Below, in pieces: positions 51,355-60,186 of a stretch of DNA of 64,000 nucleotides. The stretch's first letter is position 1. Every line of letters begins with the position of its first letter. This DNA comes from Streptomyces xanthochromogenes (lineage in GTDB: Bacteria > Actinomycetota > Actinomycetes > Streptomycetales > Streptomycetaceae): contig NZ_BMUZ01000004.1 of the NCBI RefSeq assembly GCF_014650455.1, positions 248,001-312,000 on the forward strand. The letters run 5' to 3'. The translations under genes were made by a program, and so were the position numbers. The notes under the pieces are model-generated. The model did no database searches and was not told the DNA's origin. It saw only the letters and a list, made by a program, of their open reading frames with translations.

Positions 51355-51822
51355 ATGAGGGTTCTGAGGCGACTGATGCTGCTGGCGGCAGTGACCGGTC
51401 TCGTGGCCGGGGGTACGTTGGCGAGCTCGCCCGCGTTCGCCGCGGCACCGCTGCTCAAGTCCAAGCTGAACGGGAAGTGTGCGGACATCTTCATGTTCCA
51501 CCAGGAGAACGGCGCCTCCACGGTGACGTGGGACTGCACGGGCAACACCAACCAGCAGTGGCGCTGGGACGGCGAGCAGATCCGCTCCAACCTCAACGGA
51601 AAGTGCCTGGAGATCTACGCGTTCCATCCGGGCGACCAGGGCTCGGCGAGCATGTGGGACTGCGACGGCGGCATCAACCAGAAGTGGTTCCGCAACGGCG
51701 ACGAGATCCGTAGCCGTATGAACGGCAAGTGCCTGGACATCCTCGGCGGCCGGCCCGAGAACGGCCAGCTCCTGGTGAGCTGGAGCTGCAACGGCGCGGC
51801 GAGCCAGGCCTGGGAGTTCTGA
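51355..51822 (+). CDS. Secreted ricin-type beta-trefoil lectin
   Basis: A 155-residue secreted protein. The signal peptide covers ~1-29 (AFA-AA). The mature part is a single beta-trefoil with three sub-repeats, each starting LNGKC(A/L)(D/E)I and ending in a QxW-type motif: NQQWRW, NQKWF and SQAWEF. One cysteine pair per repeat (NGKC and WDC/WSC) should form disulfides. It has no catalytic domain, so it probably binds carbohydrate on its own. GGAGG lies 6 bp before ATG 51355. Its divergent neighbour is the nSTAND-WD40 gene. Confidence 0.9.
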   Translation: MRVLRRLMLLAAVTGLVAGGTLASSPAFAAAPLLKSKLNGKCADIFMFHQENGASTVTWDCTGNTNQQWRWDGEQIRSNLNGKCLEIYAFHPGDQGSASMWDCDGGINQKWFRNGDEIRSRMNGKCLDILGGRPENGQLLVSWSCNGAASQAWEF

Positions 51823-51830
51823 CCACCGCC

Positions 51831-51887
51831 CCGGCCCGGCACCCCGCGTGCCGGGCCGGGCACGGCAGGGGGTGCCGTGCCCGGCCC
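51831..51887. terminator. Two overlapping, mutually exclusive hairpins
   Basis: Hairpin A pairs CCGGCCCGGCAC (51831-51842) with GTGCCGGGCCGG (51848-51859), 12 bp with a 5-nt loop. Hairpin B pairs a 15-nt arm (51853-51867) with 51873-51887, with a GGGGG loop. The arms overlap at 51853-51859, so only one can form at a time. They lie between convergent genes ending at 51822 and 51921 and probably terminate both. Confidence 0.75.
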
Positions 51888-51920
51888 GGCGCGCTCGCCG
51901 ACGCCCGGTCCCGCGAGCCG

Positions 51921-52775
51921 CTACAGCACTCCCGCGTCCCGGGCCGCCCACAGCGAGGGGATGAGCGGGCGGTAGCCCAGCTCGTGCCGGATGCGGGTCG
52001 TCGACATCACGCCGTTCCAGGGGTCCGGGGTCTCCTTCTCGTACACCTGGGGCGGCACGGCCAGACCGTGGAACTGGAAGAGGTCGACCGTGGTGACCGG
52101 GGCGTCGTCGGCGATGTTGTACACGCCGTGCGCGCCGGGGGCGTACAGGAGTCGCCGCAGGCCCTGGGCCACGTCGAGGTGGTGGCCCATGTGCAGGCGC
52201 TGCATGGCCGGCCAGTCGGGTGCCCATCGCAGCGCGACGGACAGGTGCGGATCGCCGTCGCCGTAGACGAAGGGCAGCCGTCCGATGCGGAGGTCGTCGA
52301 GGCCGTCGAGCGCGCCGAGCGCTCGTTCCGCCTCCCCCTTGGACTCGGGGTAGGCCCCCCAGAGGTGGCCGCCCGGCACTGTTTCGTCGCTCTCGACCAG
52401 CGCCCTGCCCCGGCCCTCCCCGTATACGAGCCCGGTGCTGACCTGCACGAACCGGCGCACGCCGGAGGCGACGGCGGCCCGGCCCAGCTCGATGGCCGCG
52501 TCCCGGTTGACCGCGCGCGCCTCTTCGTCCGGCACTCCGCGGAACGCGGCGGCCACGTTCACGACCGCGTCCACGCCGTCCGCGGCCTTGCCCAGCACGT
52601 CCGTGTCCCGCAGATCGCCGACCACCACTTGGGCGCCGAGCTCGGCGAAGCGCTCGCCGCGCGCGCTGTCCCGCACCAGCACCCGCACCTCGTCACCGGG
52701 TGCCGCGTTCTGCAGCAGCCGCGGCACGAACCGCCGCCCGACCTGGCCCGTAGCGCCTGTCACCAATGTCAGCAT
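51921..52775 (-). CDS. NAD(P)-dependent epimerase/reductase (extended SDR)
   Basis: A 284-residue short-chain dehydrogenase of the extended type. The nucleotide loop is TLVTGATGQVGRRF (GxxGxxG), followed by VVVGDLRD and VVNVAA. The catalytic Ser is in QVSTGLVYG and the Tyr-x3-Lys in YPESKGEAER. The C-terminal substrate lobe is less clear. GAGGAGG precedes ATG 52775. It diverges from an XRE/MmyB-type regulator, with a 23-bp palindrome between; in Streptomyces such regulators commonly sit head-to-head with a reductase they control. Confidence 0.88.
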   Translation of the reverse strand: MLTLVTGATGQVGRRFVPRLLQNAAPGDEVRVLVRDSARGERFAELGAQVVVGDLRDTDVLGKAADGVDAVVNVAAAFRGVPDEEARAVNRDAAIELGRAAVASGVRRFVQVSTGLVYGEGRGRALVESDETVPGGHLWGAYPESKGEAERALGALDGLDDLRIGRLPFVYGDGDPHLSVALRWAPDWPAMQRLHMGHHLDVAQGLRRLLYAPGAHGVYNIADDAPVTTVDLFQFHGLAVPPQVYEKETPDPWNGVMSTTRIRHELGYRPLIPSLWAARDAGVL

Positions 52776-52848
52776 GGCCGCCTCCTCGTTGTCGTAGCCG
52801 TGGCCCCAGCGTGCGGGCCCGGGGGGCCCGGCGGGAGAGACGCGGCTG

Positions 52849-52871
52849 TCCAGGGACCGGCTCTCCCTGGA
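52849..52871. promoter_or_regulatory. Operator candidate of XRE/MmyB regulator
   Basis: A perfect 8+8 inverted repeat (TCCAGGGA, 7-nt spacer, TCCCTGGA) lies in the 127-bp gap between the divergent reductase and regulator genes, 31 bp before the regulator start. Its position is suited to control of both genes by the regulator itself. This is inferred from symmetry and position. Confidence 0.6.
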
Positions 52872-52902
52872 TACGAGTCCGGATCCGAGGGACCCTGACG
52901 GG

Positions 52903-53733
52903 GTGGACCGAATCGAACTCGCCGACTTCCTGCGCCGCGCACGCACCCGGCTGACCCCCTCCGACGTGGGCCTGAACGCGGGGCCGAGGCGTCGCACCCC
53001 GGGTCTGCGCCGCGAGGAGGTGGCACAGCTCGCGGGGATGTCGACGGACTACTACACGCGCCTCGAACAGCGCCGCGGCTCCCACCCGTCGCGGCAGATG
53101 CTGACCTCGCTCGCGCGTGCCCTGCGGCTGACGGATGTCGAGCGGGACCATCTGTTCCACCTGGCCGGTGAGGAGCCGCCGCGGCCGGGAGGCTCCTCGG
53201 GCCATGTCCGGCCCGGCCTGCTGATGATCCTCGACCGGCTGACCGATCTGCCCGCGTCGGTGCTGAGCGACTGGGGCGAGGTGCTTGCGCAGAACACGAT
53301 GTCGGTGGCCCTCACCGGAGACCGCACCGGGACGAATCTGATCCGGCGCTGGTTCACGGCCCCCGGCACCCGGGCCCTGTTCCCGCCCGAGAACCACGAG
53401 CAGCACGCCCGCGCGCATGTGGCGAGCCTGCGGGCGGTCACCGCCGCGCGCCCCGGCGACCCGGGCCCGGCCGCACTCGTCGAAGAACTCCGCACGGCAT
53501 CAAACGAGTTCGAGACGTACTGGCAGTCCCACGACGTCGTCGTGCGCCGCCCGTCGCCGAAGCGGTTCCTCCATCCGGTGGTGGGCACCCTCGACCTCGA
53601 CTGCGAGGTGCTCCTCAGCGACGGGCAGGGTCAGCAGCTCATCGTGCATTCGGCGCGCCCGGGCACCGACACCGGTCAGCGGCTCGAACTACTGCGGGTC
53701 ATAGGCGTCCAAGACCTGTCTCCCAGCTCATAG
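52903..53733 (+). CDS. XRE-family regulator with MmyB-like ligand domain
   Basis: A 276-residue regulator. The N-terminal XRE helix-turn-helix includes RRTPGLRREEVAQLAGMSTDYYTRLEQRRG and RQMLTSLARALRLTDVERDHLF. The C-terminal ~170 residues match the MmyB-like ligand-binding domain (VLAQNTMSVALTGD, NLIRRWFTAPGTRALFP, FLHPVVGTLDLDCEVLLSDGQGQQLIVHSA), which binds fatty-acid-like ligands in known structures. The start is GTG 52903. It probably represses or activates the divergent reductase through the palindrome between them. Confidence 0.92.
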   Translation: MDRIELADFLRRARTRLTPSDVGLNAGPRRRTPGLRREEVAQLAGMSTDYYTRLEQRRGSHPSRQMLTSLARALRLTDVERDHLFHLAGEEPPRPGGSSGHVRPGLLMILDRLTDLPASVLSDWGEVLAQNTMSVALTGDRTGTNLIRRWFTAPGTRALFPPENHEQHARAHVASLRAVTAARPGDPGPAALVEELRTASNEFETYWQSHDVVVRRPSPKRFLHPVVGTLDLDCEVLLSDGQGQQLIVHSARPGTDTGQRLELLRVIGVQDLSPSS

Positions 53734-53938
53734 TTGACACTGCGTCACACAGACGGGGGCGCGGGATTCCGGGCGGTCCGTGGCGGCGCGGATCGACCCG
53801 GGCGCGGGCCAGGCGCTCGACCGCCCGAGCGAGGGCGCAGGGAAGCGGCACCGTCCGATGCGCGGTCGCGACGGTGCACTTCGACCGGCGTTCGCCGCGT
53901 TCAGCTGACATCCAGCCACGGTCTAGTATCAGCCGCGT

Positions 53939-53973
53939 CGCTATAGTATTTTATTTGCATCCACACGATAGCG
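53939..53973. promoter_or_regulatory. AT-rich promoter/operator region before acid-sugar operon
   Basis: The 316-bp stretch 53734-54049 has no gene. Most of it is ordinary GC-rich spacer. Near its end is the most AT-rich patch around (TATAGTATTTTATTT, 53942-53956), flanked by the inverted repeat CGCTAT (53939-53944) and ATAGCG (53968-53973). This is a good site for the operon promoter and for the GntR/FCD or IclR regulator encoded downstream. The binding protein is inferred. Confidence 0.5.
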
Positions 53974-54049
53974 ATGCATGAGCGGTGGCTGTGACAGCCG
54001 GATGGGCGGGACGGCGTTGGTTGATCAACTGGCGGATGGGACAGGGCAA

Positions 54050-55063
54050 GTGACGCCCACGTCTGGGCGAGTCCTGGTGACCACGGGATGGCTGGGTCCC
54101 GGGGACGAAGTGGACCGCTATCTGATCGGGGCCGGGCTGGAGGTCGTCCACGGTTCCGTCCGGGAGCGCGGTGGCGCCTCCCTGTCGGACCTGGTGGGCC
54201 CCGTGGACGCGATCGTCGCGGGGACCGAACCCTTCGGCAAGGAGGTGTTCGAGGCGGCGCCCCGGCTCAGGGTGGTGGGACGTACGGGTGTCGGCTACGA
54301 CAACATCGACGTGGCGGCCGCCACCGCCCATGGTGTGGCGGTCTGCCCGACACCCGGGGTCAATCGGCAGTCCGTCGCCGAGCACACGATGGGGCTGCTC
54401 CTGAGCCTCGCACGCGGGATCGCGCAGAACGTCGCGTCCGTCCGCGCGGGTGGCTGGGACCAGTCCGGCGGACGGGAGTTGGCGGGCGCGACGCTCGGCG
54501 TCGTCGGGCTCGGCGCGATCGGCCGGCTGGTGGCCCACTTGGCGCAGGCCTTCGGCATGCGGGTCGTCGCACACGACCCGTTCATCGACCGGGAGTACGC
54601 GGCCGAGCACGGCATCGGCGTGCTCGGACTGCCGCAGCTGCTGGCCGAGTCCGACTTCGTCACCCTGCATCTCTTCCTCAGCCCCGAGACCCACCACTTG
54701 CTGGACGCGAAGGCGTTCGCCCTGATGAAGCCCAGCGCCTTCGTCATCAACACCGCGCGCGGAGGCATAGTCGACGAGGAGGCCCTCGCCGACGCGCTCG
54801 CCTCCGGCAGGCTCGCGGGCGCCGCGATGGACACCGTGCAGACGGAACCCCTGCCGTCGGACAGCCCGTTGCGCTCCTTCGACAACGTCCTGGTGACCGC
54901 GCACATAGGCGCGGCCACCGTCGAGTCGCGGGCGCGCTCGGGGATGACGGCCGCCCGCTCGGTGGTGACCGTCCTTCGCGGCGAGCGCTCCGAGCACACC
55001 GTCAACCCCGAGTACGCCGAGCCCGCCGATCGGGCACGGCCGCGAGAGGCGCAGCGGCGGTGA
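54050..55063 (+). CDS. D-2-hydroxyacid dehydrogenase (acid-sugar oxidation)
   Basis: A ~337-residue NAD-dependent dehydrogenase of the phosphoglycerate-dehydrogenase family. It shows GRTGVGYDNIDVAAA and TPGVNRQSVAEHTMGLLLSLAR in the catalytic domain, the Rossmann loop LGVVGLGAIGRLVA, INTARGGIVDEEAL with the catalytic Arg, and the terminal VTAHIGAATVESR with the catalytic His. Start choice: GTG 54050 places the folded domain at the N-terminus (GGACAGGG upstream); ATGs at 53978 and 54002 would add an unconserved tail. It is the first gene of the acid-sugar operon and probably oxidises C2 of a four-carbon acid sugar, where known pathways use an LtnD-type dehydrogenase instead. It overlaps the next gene (GTGA). 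Confidence 0.85.
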   Translation: MTPTSGRVLVTTGWLGPGDEVDRYLIGAGLEVVHGSVRERGGASLSDLVGPVDAIVAGTEPFGKEVFEAAPRLRVVGRTGVGYDNIDVAAATAHGVAVCPTPGVNRQSVAEHTMGLLLSLARGIAQNVASVRAGGWDQSGGRELAGATLGVVGLGAIGRLVAHLAQAFGMRVVAHDPFIDREYAAEHGIGVLGLPQLLAESDFVTLHLFLSPETHHLLDAKAFALMKPSAFVINTARGGIVDEEALADALASGRLAGAAMDTVQTEPLPSDSPLRSFDNVLVTAHIGAATVESRARSGMTAARSVVTVLRGERSEHTVNPEYAEPADRARPREAQRR

Positions 55064-55869
55064 CCCCGGCGACGACGACATGGCGCTGGGCCGCGAACCT
55101 CAAGTGGCTCTTCACGGAGCTGGACTTCGAGGCGCGCTTCGACGCGGCAGCGGCGGCCGGTTTCGCGGGCGTGGAGTTCCCGTCTCCTTACGGCTGGGCC
55201 GTCGGCCTCCTGCGCGGGCGACTGCGCGACGCGGGGCTGACCCAGGTACTCATCAACACTCCCATGGGCGAGCCCGGGACGCCGACCCGCTCGGGGCTGG
55301 CCTGCATCCCCGGCCTGGAGGGCGAGTTCCGGACCGGAGTCGAGCGCGGTCTGGAGTACGCGACCGAGCTGGGCTGCGGCCTGTTGCACGTCGTCGGCGG
55401 CATCGTGCCCGACGGTGTGAGCCGTGACCGGGCGTTCGCGCGGTACGTCACCAACATCGGGTGGGCCGCGGAACGGGCCCGGGGAACCGGAATCCGGATC
55501 GTGCTGGAAGCGCAGAACAAGCGCGACTGCCCCGGGTTCGTCCTGGAGTCCCAGGAGCAGGCGGCCGCGGTGGCGGAGGCCGTCGGCGACGAACACGTGG
55601 GCCTGCTGCTCGACTTCTACCACCTGCAGATCGACGAGGGGGACCTGATCGGCACGTACCGCCGTGTCCAGGACCGGGTGCGGCACCTCCAACTCGCGGA
55701 CGTTCCGGGGCGCCACGAGCCGGGGACCGGAGAGATCGGCTGGCGCGCCGTGCTCCGGGCCGTCGCCGACTCCGGATACCAGGGCTGGATCGGCTGCGAG
55801 TACGCACCGGCCGGCGGGACCGCGGCGGGTCTGGACTGGATGCGGCACGTCGGGGAGGCGGCGGCATGA
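55060..55869 (+). CDS. otnI: Hydroxypyruvate isomerase-family sugar isomerase (OtnI-like)
   Basis: A 269-residue TIM-barrel isomerase. The family pattern is clear: AANLKWLFTELDFEARFDAAAAAGFAGVEF at the front, LINTPMGEPG, LHVVGGIVPDG, IVLEAQNKRDCPGFVLES with the metal-binding Glu, GLLLDFYHLQIDEGDL, HLQLADVPGRHEPGTGEI and a final WIGCEYAP Glu. In known acid-sugar pathways OtnI converts 2-oxo-tetronate to 3-oxo-tetronate. The GTG overlaps the dehydrogenase stop and its own stop overlaps the next ATG, so the three are coupled. Confidence 0.88.
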   Translation: MTPATTTWRWAANLKWLFTELDFEARFDAAAAAGFAGVEFPSPYGWAVGLLRGRLRDAGLTQVLINTPMGEPGTPTRSGLACIPGLEGEFRTGVERGLEYATELGCGLLHVVGGIVPDGVSRDRAFARYVTNIGWAAERARGTGIRIVLEAQNKRDCPGFVLESQEQAAAVAEAVGDEHVGLLLDFYHLQIDEGDLIGTYRRVQDRVRHLQLADVPGRHEPGTGEIGWRAVLRAVADSGYQGWIGCEYAPAGGTAAGLDWMRHVGEAAA

Positions 55870-56534
55870 CCGGACCCCGGATCGCGCTGATCAGTGCCGT
55901 GGCCGGGGCGATGGCCCCGGCCGCCGAGGCACTGGGCACGGGCTTCCCCGAGGCGGAGCTGTGGCACCTCCTGGACGACCGGCTCCTGTCGGACGCGGAC
56001 GGGCCCGCCGGTCTGAGCGGCTCGCTGCGCGCCCGGATGCGTCGCCTCGTCGAGCACGCGGTGGCCGGAGGCGCCGATGCCGTTCTGCTGACCTGTTCGC
56101 TCTACGGGGTGGTGGCACAGGAGCTGGACGCTGTGAGCGCGGTTCCGGTCCTGGCTCCGGACCGAGCGGCGTTCGAGCTGCTGACGACGGGCGGGCACCA
56201 ACACGTCCTGGTGATCGCCTCGCTGGAGGCGGCGCTCCAGGACTCCACGGACCGGCTGCGCGTCGCTCTGGCCCGGCACGCACCGGAAGCGGGCAGCCGG
56301 GTGTCCGGGGTCGTGGTGCCCGGAGCCCTCACGGCGGCGGGGGACATCGAGGACCTGGTGCGGGTGCTGGCCGCGGCGGCGTCCGAGCCGGCCGCCACGG
56401 CCGACGCCGTCTTCCTCGCCCAGTACTCGCTGGCCCCGGCGGCCCGCGCACTCGCGGTGGCCCTGGGGGTGCCGGTGGTGTCCGGTCCGACGAGTGCCGC
56501 GCATGCGTTGCGCGCGCTCCTGAAGGGCGACTGA
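55866..56534 (+). CDS. Asp/Glu racemase-superfamily protein
   Basis: A 222-residue protein with the aspartate/glutamate-racemase fold. A cysteine occurs in AVLLTCSLYGVVAQEL, the usual place of the first catalytic Cys; the expected second cysteine is replaced around FLAQYSLAPAARAL, where only a Ser/Ala context is seen. This suggests a non-racemase role. Such proteins appear in some acid-sugar loci without a set function. Its ATG overlaps the isomerase stop. A 207-bp gap with short CCCCGCGTCGCC direct repeats follows, before the permease. Confidence 0.75.
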   Translation: MTGPRIALISAVAGAMAPAAEALGTGFPEAELWHLLDDRLLSDADGPAGLSGSLRARMRRLVEHAVAGGADAVLLTCSLYGVVAQELDAVSAVPVLAPDRAAFELLTTGGHQHVLVIASLEAALQDSTDRLRVALARHAPEAGSRVSGVVVPGALTAAGDIEDLVRVLAAAASEPAATADAVFLAQYSLAPAARALAVALGVPVVSGPTSAAHALRALLKGD

Positions 56535-56741
56535 GCGGCTCGTAGGCCGGCCGGCGGCCATGCCCGTCACCGGCACGGCTCCGCCCGCATCGCCCCGGTG
56601 CGCCTCCCCCGCGTCGCCCTGGCACGCCTTCCCCGCGTCGCCTCAAGCCGGCGCGCCCGCGCCCGCGTCCACGTCTTCACCGCGATCCCTCCTCCACGGC
56701 CCGCTTGCGGGTCAACTCCCCTGCGAACAGAGAGGTTTGGC

Positions 56742-58145
56742 GTGGCCCCCTCATCTGACGTCGGTCTGCTGGTCACCGGCTTCGTCGGCATTGTCATCGT
56801 CGTCCTGCTGATCACGACACCGTTGAAGGTCCACCCGTTCCTGGCGCTGGTGATCGGCGCGCTCGGAATCGGGCTCGTCGCCGGCGAAGCGCCCGCGGCC
56901 GTCGTCCGGTCCGTCACCACGGGGGCCGGCGGCACCCTGGGGCAGACGGGCCTGATCCTGGTGCTCGGCACCATCCTCGGCACCGTACTCGCCGAGTCCG
57001 GTGCCATCGGGCGGCTGGCCACCACACTGACCCGGGGCCGCTCGCTGCGCACCATCCCGTGGATGGTGAGCCTGCTGGCCCTGATCGTGGCGCTCCCCCT
57101 CTTCTTCGAGGTGGCCCTCGCGGTGCTCCTTCCGCTCCTGTTCAGCATCGCCAGAGAGGTCGAGACCTCGCTCCTGGACAGCGAAGGCCGCGACGCGAAG
57201 GGCCGGAGGACCTCGCCCTACCTGCTCGTCGGCGTCCCGGCCCTCGGCACCGTCGCCTCGGTCCACGCGCTGGTGCCACCCCATCCGGGGCCGACCGCCG
57301 CGGCGACGGCCGTCCACGCCGATGTGGGTACCGTCATCGCGTACGGGCTGCCGATCGCCGTCATCACGATGGTGGTCTCCGGGCAGTTCCTCGCCGGCCC
57401 GATCGCGCGCCGGATGTTCCCGGTGCCACCGCCCAGACTGGTCGAGCAGTTCGCGCTCAAGGAGACCGACGACCGGACACCCCCCGGCATCGCCCTGTCG
57501 GTCGTGCCCGTGGTGCTTCCGCTGATCCTGGTCGTGGGCCAGTCGGTGGTCACCGTCGGCGACTGGAAGGGGAGTTGGGCCGACGCGGTCGCCTTCGTCG
57601 GCCAGCCGGTCGTCGCCCTGCTCATCGCGGTGCTCATCGCCGTCGCAGGGCTCGGCTGGGCGCGGGGAGTACGCGGTCAGCAGCTGAAGGGGCAGGTCGA
57701 CGACAGCATCGCGGCCATCGCCCCGATCCTGCTCATCATCGGCGGGGGCGGCGCCCTGAGCGGTGTCATGGTGGACTCCGGGATCGGCAGGGCGATCGCC
57801 CACCTCACCCACGGCCTGGGCATCTCTCCGCTGATCCTGGCGTGGCTGATCGCGGCTCTGATCCGGCTCTCGGTCGGCTCCGCGACGGTCGCCATCATCA
57901 CCGCGTCCGGCATCGTCGCGCCCATCGTGGCCGACAGCCCGGGGCTGCACCCGGCGCTGGTCGTCCTCGCCCTCGGCTGCGGCTCGATCATCTTCCCGCA
58001 CATCAACAACGCGGCTTCCTGGCAGGTCAAGGAGAGCTTCGGCATGTCCCTGAAGGACATGTTCCAGAGCTTCACGGTGATCGAGACCACCGTGTCGGTG
58101 CTCGGCCTCGGCTGCGTACTCGCCGCGTCCGCCCTCATCCAGTGA
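56742..58145 (+). CDS. GntP-family acid-sugar permease
   Basis: A 467-residue permease with 12 or so helices in the GntP pattern: VHPFLALVIGALGIGLVAGEAPAAVV, TGLILVLGTILGTVLAESGAIGRLA, ALPLFFEVALAVLLPL, PALGTVASVHALVPPHPGPTAAA (a GntP hallmark), SGVMVDSGIGRAIA and LGCGSIIFPHINNAASW. GntP members take up gluconate, fructuronate or four-carbon acid sugars by proton symport. AGAGAGG precedes GTG 56742. Position in this operon points to threonate, erythronate or a similar substrate. Confidence 0.9.
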   Translation: MAPSSDVGLLVTGFVGIVIVVLLITTPLKVHPFLALVIGALGIGLVAGEAPAAVVRSVTTGAGGTLGQTGLILVLGTILGTVLAESGAIGRLATTLTRGRSLRTIPWMVSLLALIVALPLFFEVALAVLLPLLFSIAREVETSLLDSEGRDAKGRRTSPYLLVGVPALGTVASVHALVPPHPGPTAAATAVHADVGTVIAYGLPIAVITMVVSGQFLAGPIARRMFPVPPPRLVEQFALKETDDRTPPGIALSVVPVVLPLILVVGQSVVTVGDWKGSWADAVAFVGQPVVALLIAVLIAVAGLGWARGVRGQQLKGQVDDSIAAIAPILLIIGGGGALSGVMVDSGIGRAIAHLTHGLGISPLILAWLIAALIRLSVGSATVAIITASGIVAPIVADSPGLHPALVVLALGCGSIIFPHINNAASWQVKESFGMSLKDMFQSFTVIETTVSVLGLGCVLAASALIQ

Positions 58146-58186
58146 CCGGCCGACGACGGCCGGTGAGACGGAAGGAACGAATCAAC

Positions 58187-59476
58187 ATGATCGGCGTGAT
58201 CGCCGACGACGTCACCGGTGGCACCGACGTCGCGGCCGCCCTGCGACGCCAGGGACTGCGTACCCAGCTCTGCTTCGGCTTGCCCGCCGGGCTCCCGGCG
58301 CGCTATCCCGCCGACGCCACGGTGATCTCCCTCAAGACGCGAACGTCCCCTGTGCTGGAGGCAGTTGAGGAAAGCAGGGCCGCCGCCCGGTGGCTCATCC
58401 GTTCCGGAGCCGGTCAGCTGTACTTCAAGTACTGCTCCACCTTCGACTCCACCGACCGGGGCAACATCGGCCCGGTCCTGGACGCGCTCGGCGAGGAGGT
58501 GGCCGACGGCCGCCCCGTCGTCACCACGCCGAGCTCCCCGGAACACGGCCGCACCCAGTACCAGGGCTACCTCTTCGTGGACGGCGTCCTGCTCGCCGAG
58601 TCCCCCATGCGCCACCACCCCCTCACCCCCATGCGGGACTCCTACCTCCCGCGGCTGCTCGACGCCCAGTCGGCACACACGGGCTGCGCGGTTCTCGACC
58701 ACACCGTCGTCGCGGGAGGATCCGACCGGATCGCGGCCGCCCTCCGCCAACACGCGGGCCACACGCGGTACTTGCTCGCGGACGCGCTCACCGATGCCGA
58801 CCTGTACGCGATCGCGCGGGCCTGCGTCGAACTGCCGCTGCTCGCGGGGGCGGCCGGGCTTGGCGGAGCACTCGCCAAGGTGCACGCCGAGCGGATCCCC
58901 TCCCTACGGGACGCCCCGGCATCTCCGGCGCCGCGTCCGGAGGGACCCGCCGTCGCCCTCGCCGGAAGCTGCTCCCGGCGCACCCTGGAACAGATCGACG
59001 TCATGCGCTCGGCGGGCCGCCCCGTCCATCCGCTCGACCCCCTGGCCGAGCAGGACCCGGACCGGCTCGCCGGGCAGGCGCTGGCTTGGTACGACGGGCT
59101 CGGCAGCGACGCATCCGCGGCGGGAGCACTGATCCACTCCTCGATGCCGCCCCCGGCACTGCGTGCCGTGCAGGACGCCCTCGGCGCGGACCGGGCCGCT
59201 TCGATCCTGGAGAGCACGCTCGGCCGCATCGCCACGGGGCTGGCCGCGCGCGGGGTGACTCGGATCGTCGTCGCCGGAGGGGAGACGTCCGGCGCGGTCG
59301 TCACGGCCCTCGGCATCGAAGGCGGGCAGGTGGGCGCCGAAGCCGCCCGGGGAGTCCCGTGGATCCACACCGCCGCCGGACTCAACGTCCTTCTCAAGTC
59401 GGGGAACTTCGGCGAAAGGGACCTGCTGCTCACCGCCACGGCTGCGGGAGCCACCACCGGACGGACCCGCGCATGA
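58187..59476 (+). CDS. otnK: Four-carbon acid sugar kinase (DUF1537, OtnK-like)
   Basis: A 429-residue kinase. The N-terminal substrate domain opens with IGVIADDVTGGTDVAAALRRQG (family DDxTGxxDxA) and includes YFKYCSTFDSTDRGNIGPV and PSSPEHGRTQYQGYLFVDG. The C-terminal nucleotide domain has VVAGGETSGAVVTALGI and a final GLNVLLKSGNFGERDLLL. In known pathways it phosphorylates 3-oxo-tetronate at C4. GGAAGGAA precedes ATG 58187; its stop overlaps the aldolase start (ATGA). Confidence 0.92.
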   Translation: MIGVIADDVTGGTDVAAALRRQGLRTQLCFGLPAGLPARYPADATVISLKTRTSPVLEAVEESRAAARWLIRSGAGQLYFKYCSTFDSTDRGNIGPVLDALGEEVADGRPVVTTPSSPEHGRTQYQGYLFVDGVLLAESPMRHHPLTPMRDSYLPRLLDAQSAHTGCAVLDHTVVAGGSDRIAAALRQHAGHTRYLLADALTDADLYAIARACVELPLLAGAAGLGGALAKVHAERIPSLRDAPASPAPRPEGPAVALAGSCSRRTLEQIDVMRSAGRPVHPLDPLAEQDPDRLAGQALAWYDGLGSDASAAGALIHSSMPPPALRAVQDALGADRAASILESTLGRIATGLAARGVTRIVVAGGETSGAVVTALGIEGGQVGAEAARGVPWIHTAAGLNVLLKSGNFGERDLLLTATAAGATTGRTRA

Positions 59477-60108
59477 CGTGCTCCGAACGGACCGCCGCGG
59501 GCGAGGACATCGTGCGGACCGCACGTTCGCTGTTCTCCCGCCGTCTCACCCACGGCCGCACCGGCAACCTCTCCGTGTGCATCCCGCAGGGCATCCTGGT
59601 GACTCCCACCGGATCAAGCTTCGGCACGGTCACCGTGGGCCAGCTCTCCCTGATCGACGCCCAGGGCCGCCATCTCGACGGCCCACCGCCTTCCAAGGAG
59701 GCCGCGCTGCACGCGGCGGTGCTGCGCGCCCGGCCCACCGCACGGGCCGTCGTCCACACCCACTCCACCCATGCGGCGGCCGTCTCCTGTCTCGCCGAGC
59801 TCGACCCCGAGAGCGCCCTGCCACCCCTGACCGCCTACTTCGCCCTGCGCGTCGGCCGCCTCCCGCTCCTCCCGTACTACGCACCGGGCGACGGGCACCT
59901 GGCGGACGCGGCAGAGCAGGCGGCCCGGTTCGGACACGCCGTCCTCCTACGCAATCACGGACCCGTAGTCGCCGGCCGCGACCTGGCGACGGCCCTGGAC
60001 GCGCTGGAGGAACTGGAGGAGACGGCCCGGCTCTTCCTGCTGCTGCGCGGCATGCCGACCCGGCCGCTCACCGAGGCCGAGCAGGCCGCCCTCACGCCAC
60101 CCGCGTAG
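59473..60108 (+). CDS. otnC: Class II aldolase-family decarboxylase (OtnC-like)
   Basis: A 211-residue class II aldolase/adducin protein. It shows LTHGRTGNLSVCIPQGILVTPTGSSFG, EAALHAAVLRARPTARAVVHTHSTHAAA with zinc His residues, GDGHLADAA and VLLRNHGPVVAGRDLATALDALEELEE with the third His. In acid-sugar operons OtnC decarboxylates 3-oxo-tetronate 4-phosphate to dihydroxyacetone phosphate. The ATG overlaps the kinase stop, pairing the two last steps. Confidence 0.92.
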   Translation: MTCSERTAAGEDIVRTARSLFSRRLTHGRTGNLSVCIPQGILVTPTGSSFGTVTVGQLSLIDAQGRHLDGPPPSKEAALHAAVLRARPTARAVVHTHSTHAAAVSCLAELDPESALPPLTAYFALRVGRLPLLPYYAPGDGHLADAAEQAARFGHAVLLRNHGPVVAGRDLATALDALEELEETARLFLLLRGMPTRPLTEAEQAALTPPA

Positions 60109-60186
60109 CTCGTGGCCCAGCTCCGCACCAACGCCGCCGCACCCGTCGACCGGACGGCGGCCCCGAGAGAAGGAAGCGAACACATC

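Noticed and set aside
47787..51713. A 1,308-codon open frame on the + strand opposite the WD40 gene
   Set aside because: It is a GC-codon-bias shadow. Its translation is low-complexity Arg/Gly/Pro-rich with no domain, while the minus strand encodes clear nSTAND and WD40 motifs. Similar shadows opposite lanM (21037-22914), the TerD-like gene (16295-18694) and the lactate permease (62047-63930) were rejected for the same reason.
56590..56700. Repeated CCCCGCGTCGCC-type segments before the permease
   Set aside because: Only two short copies and otherwise low-complexity spacer; likely chance at this base composition.
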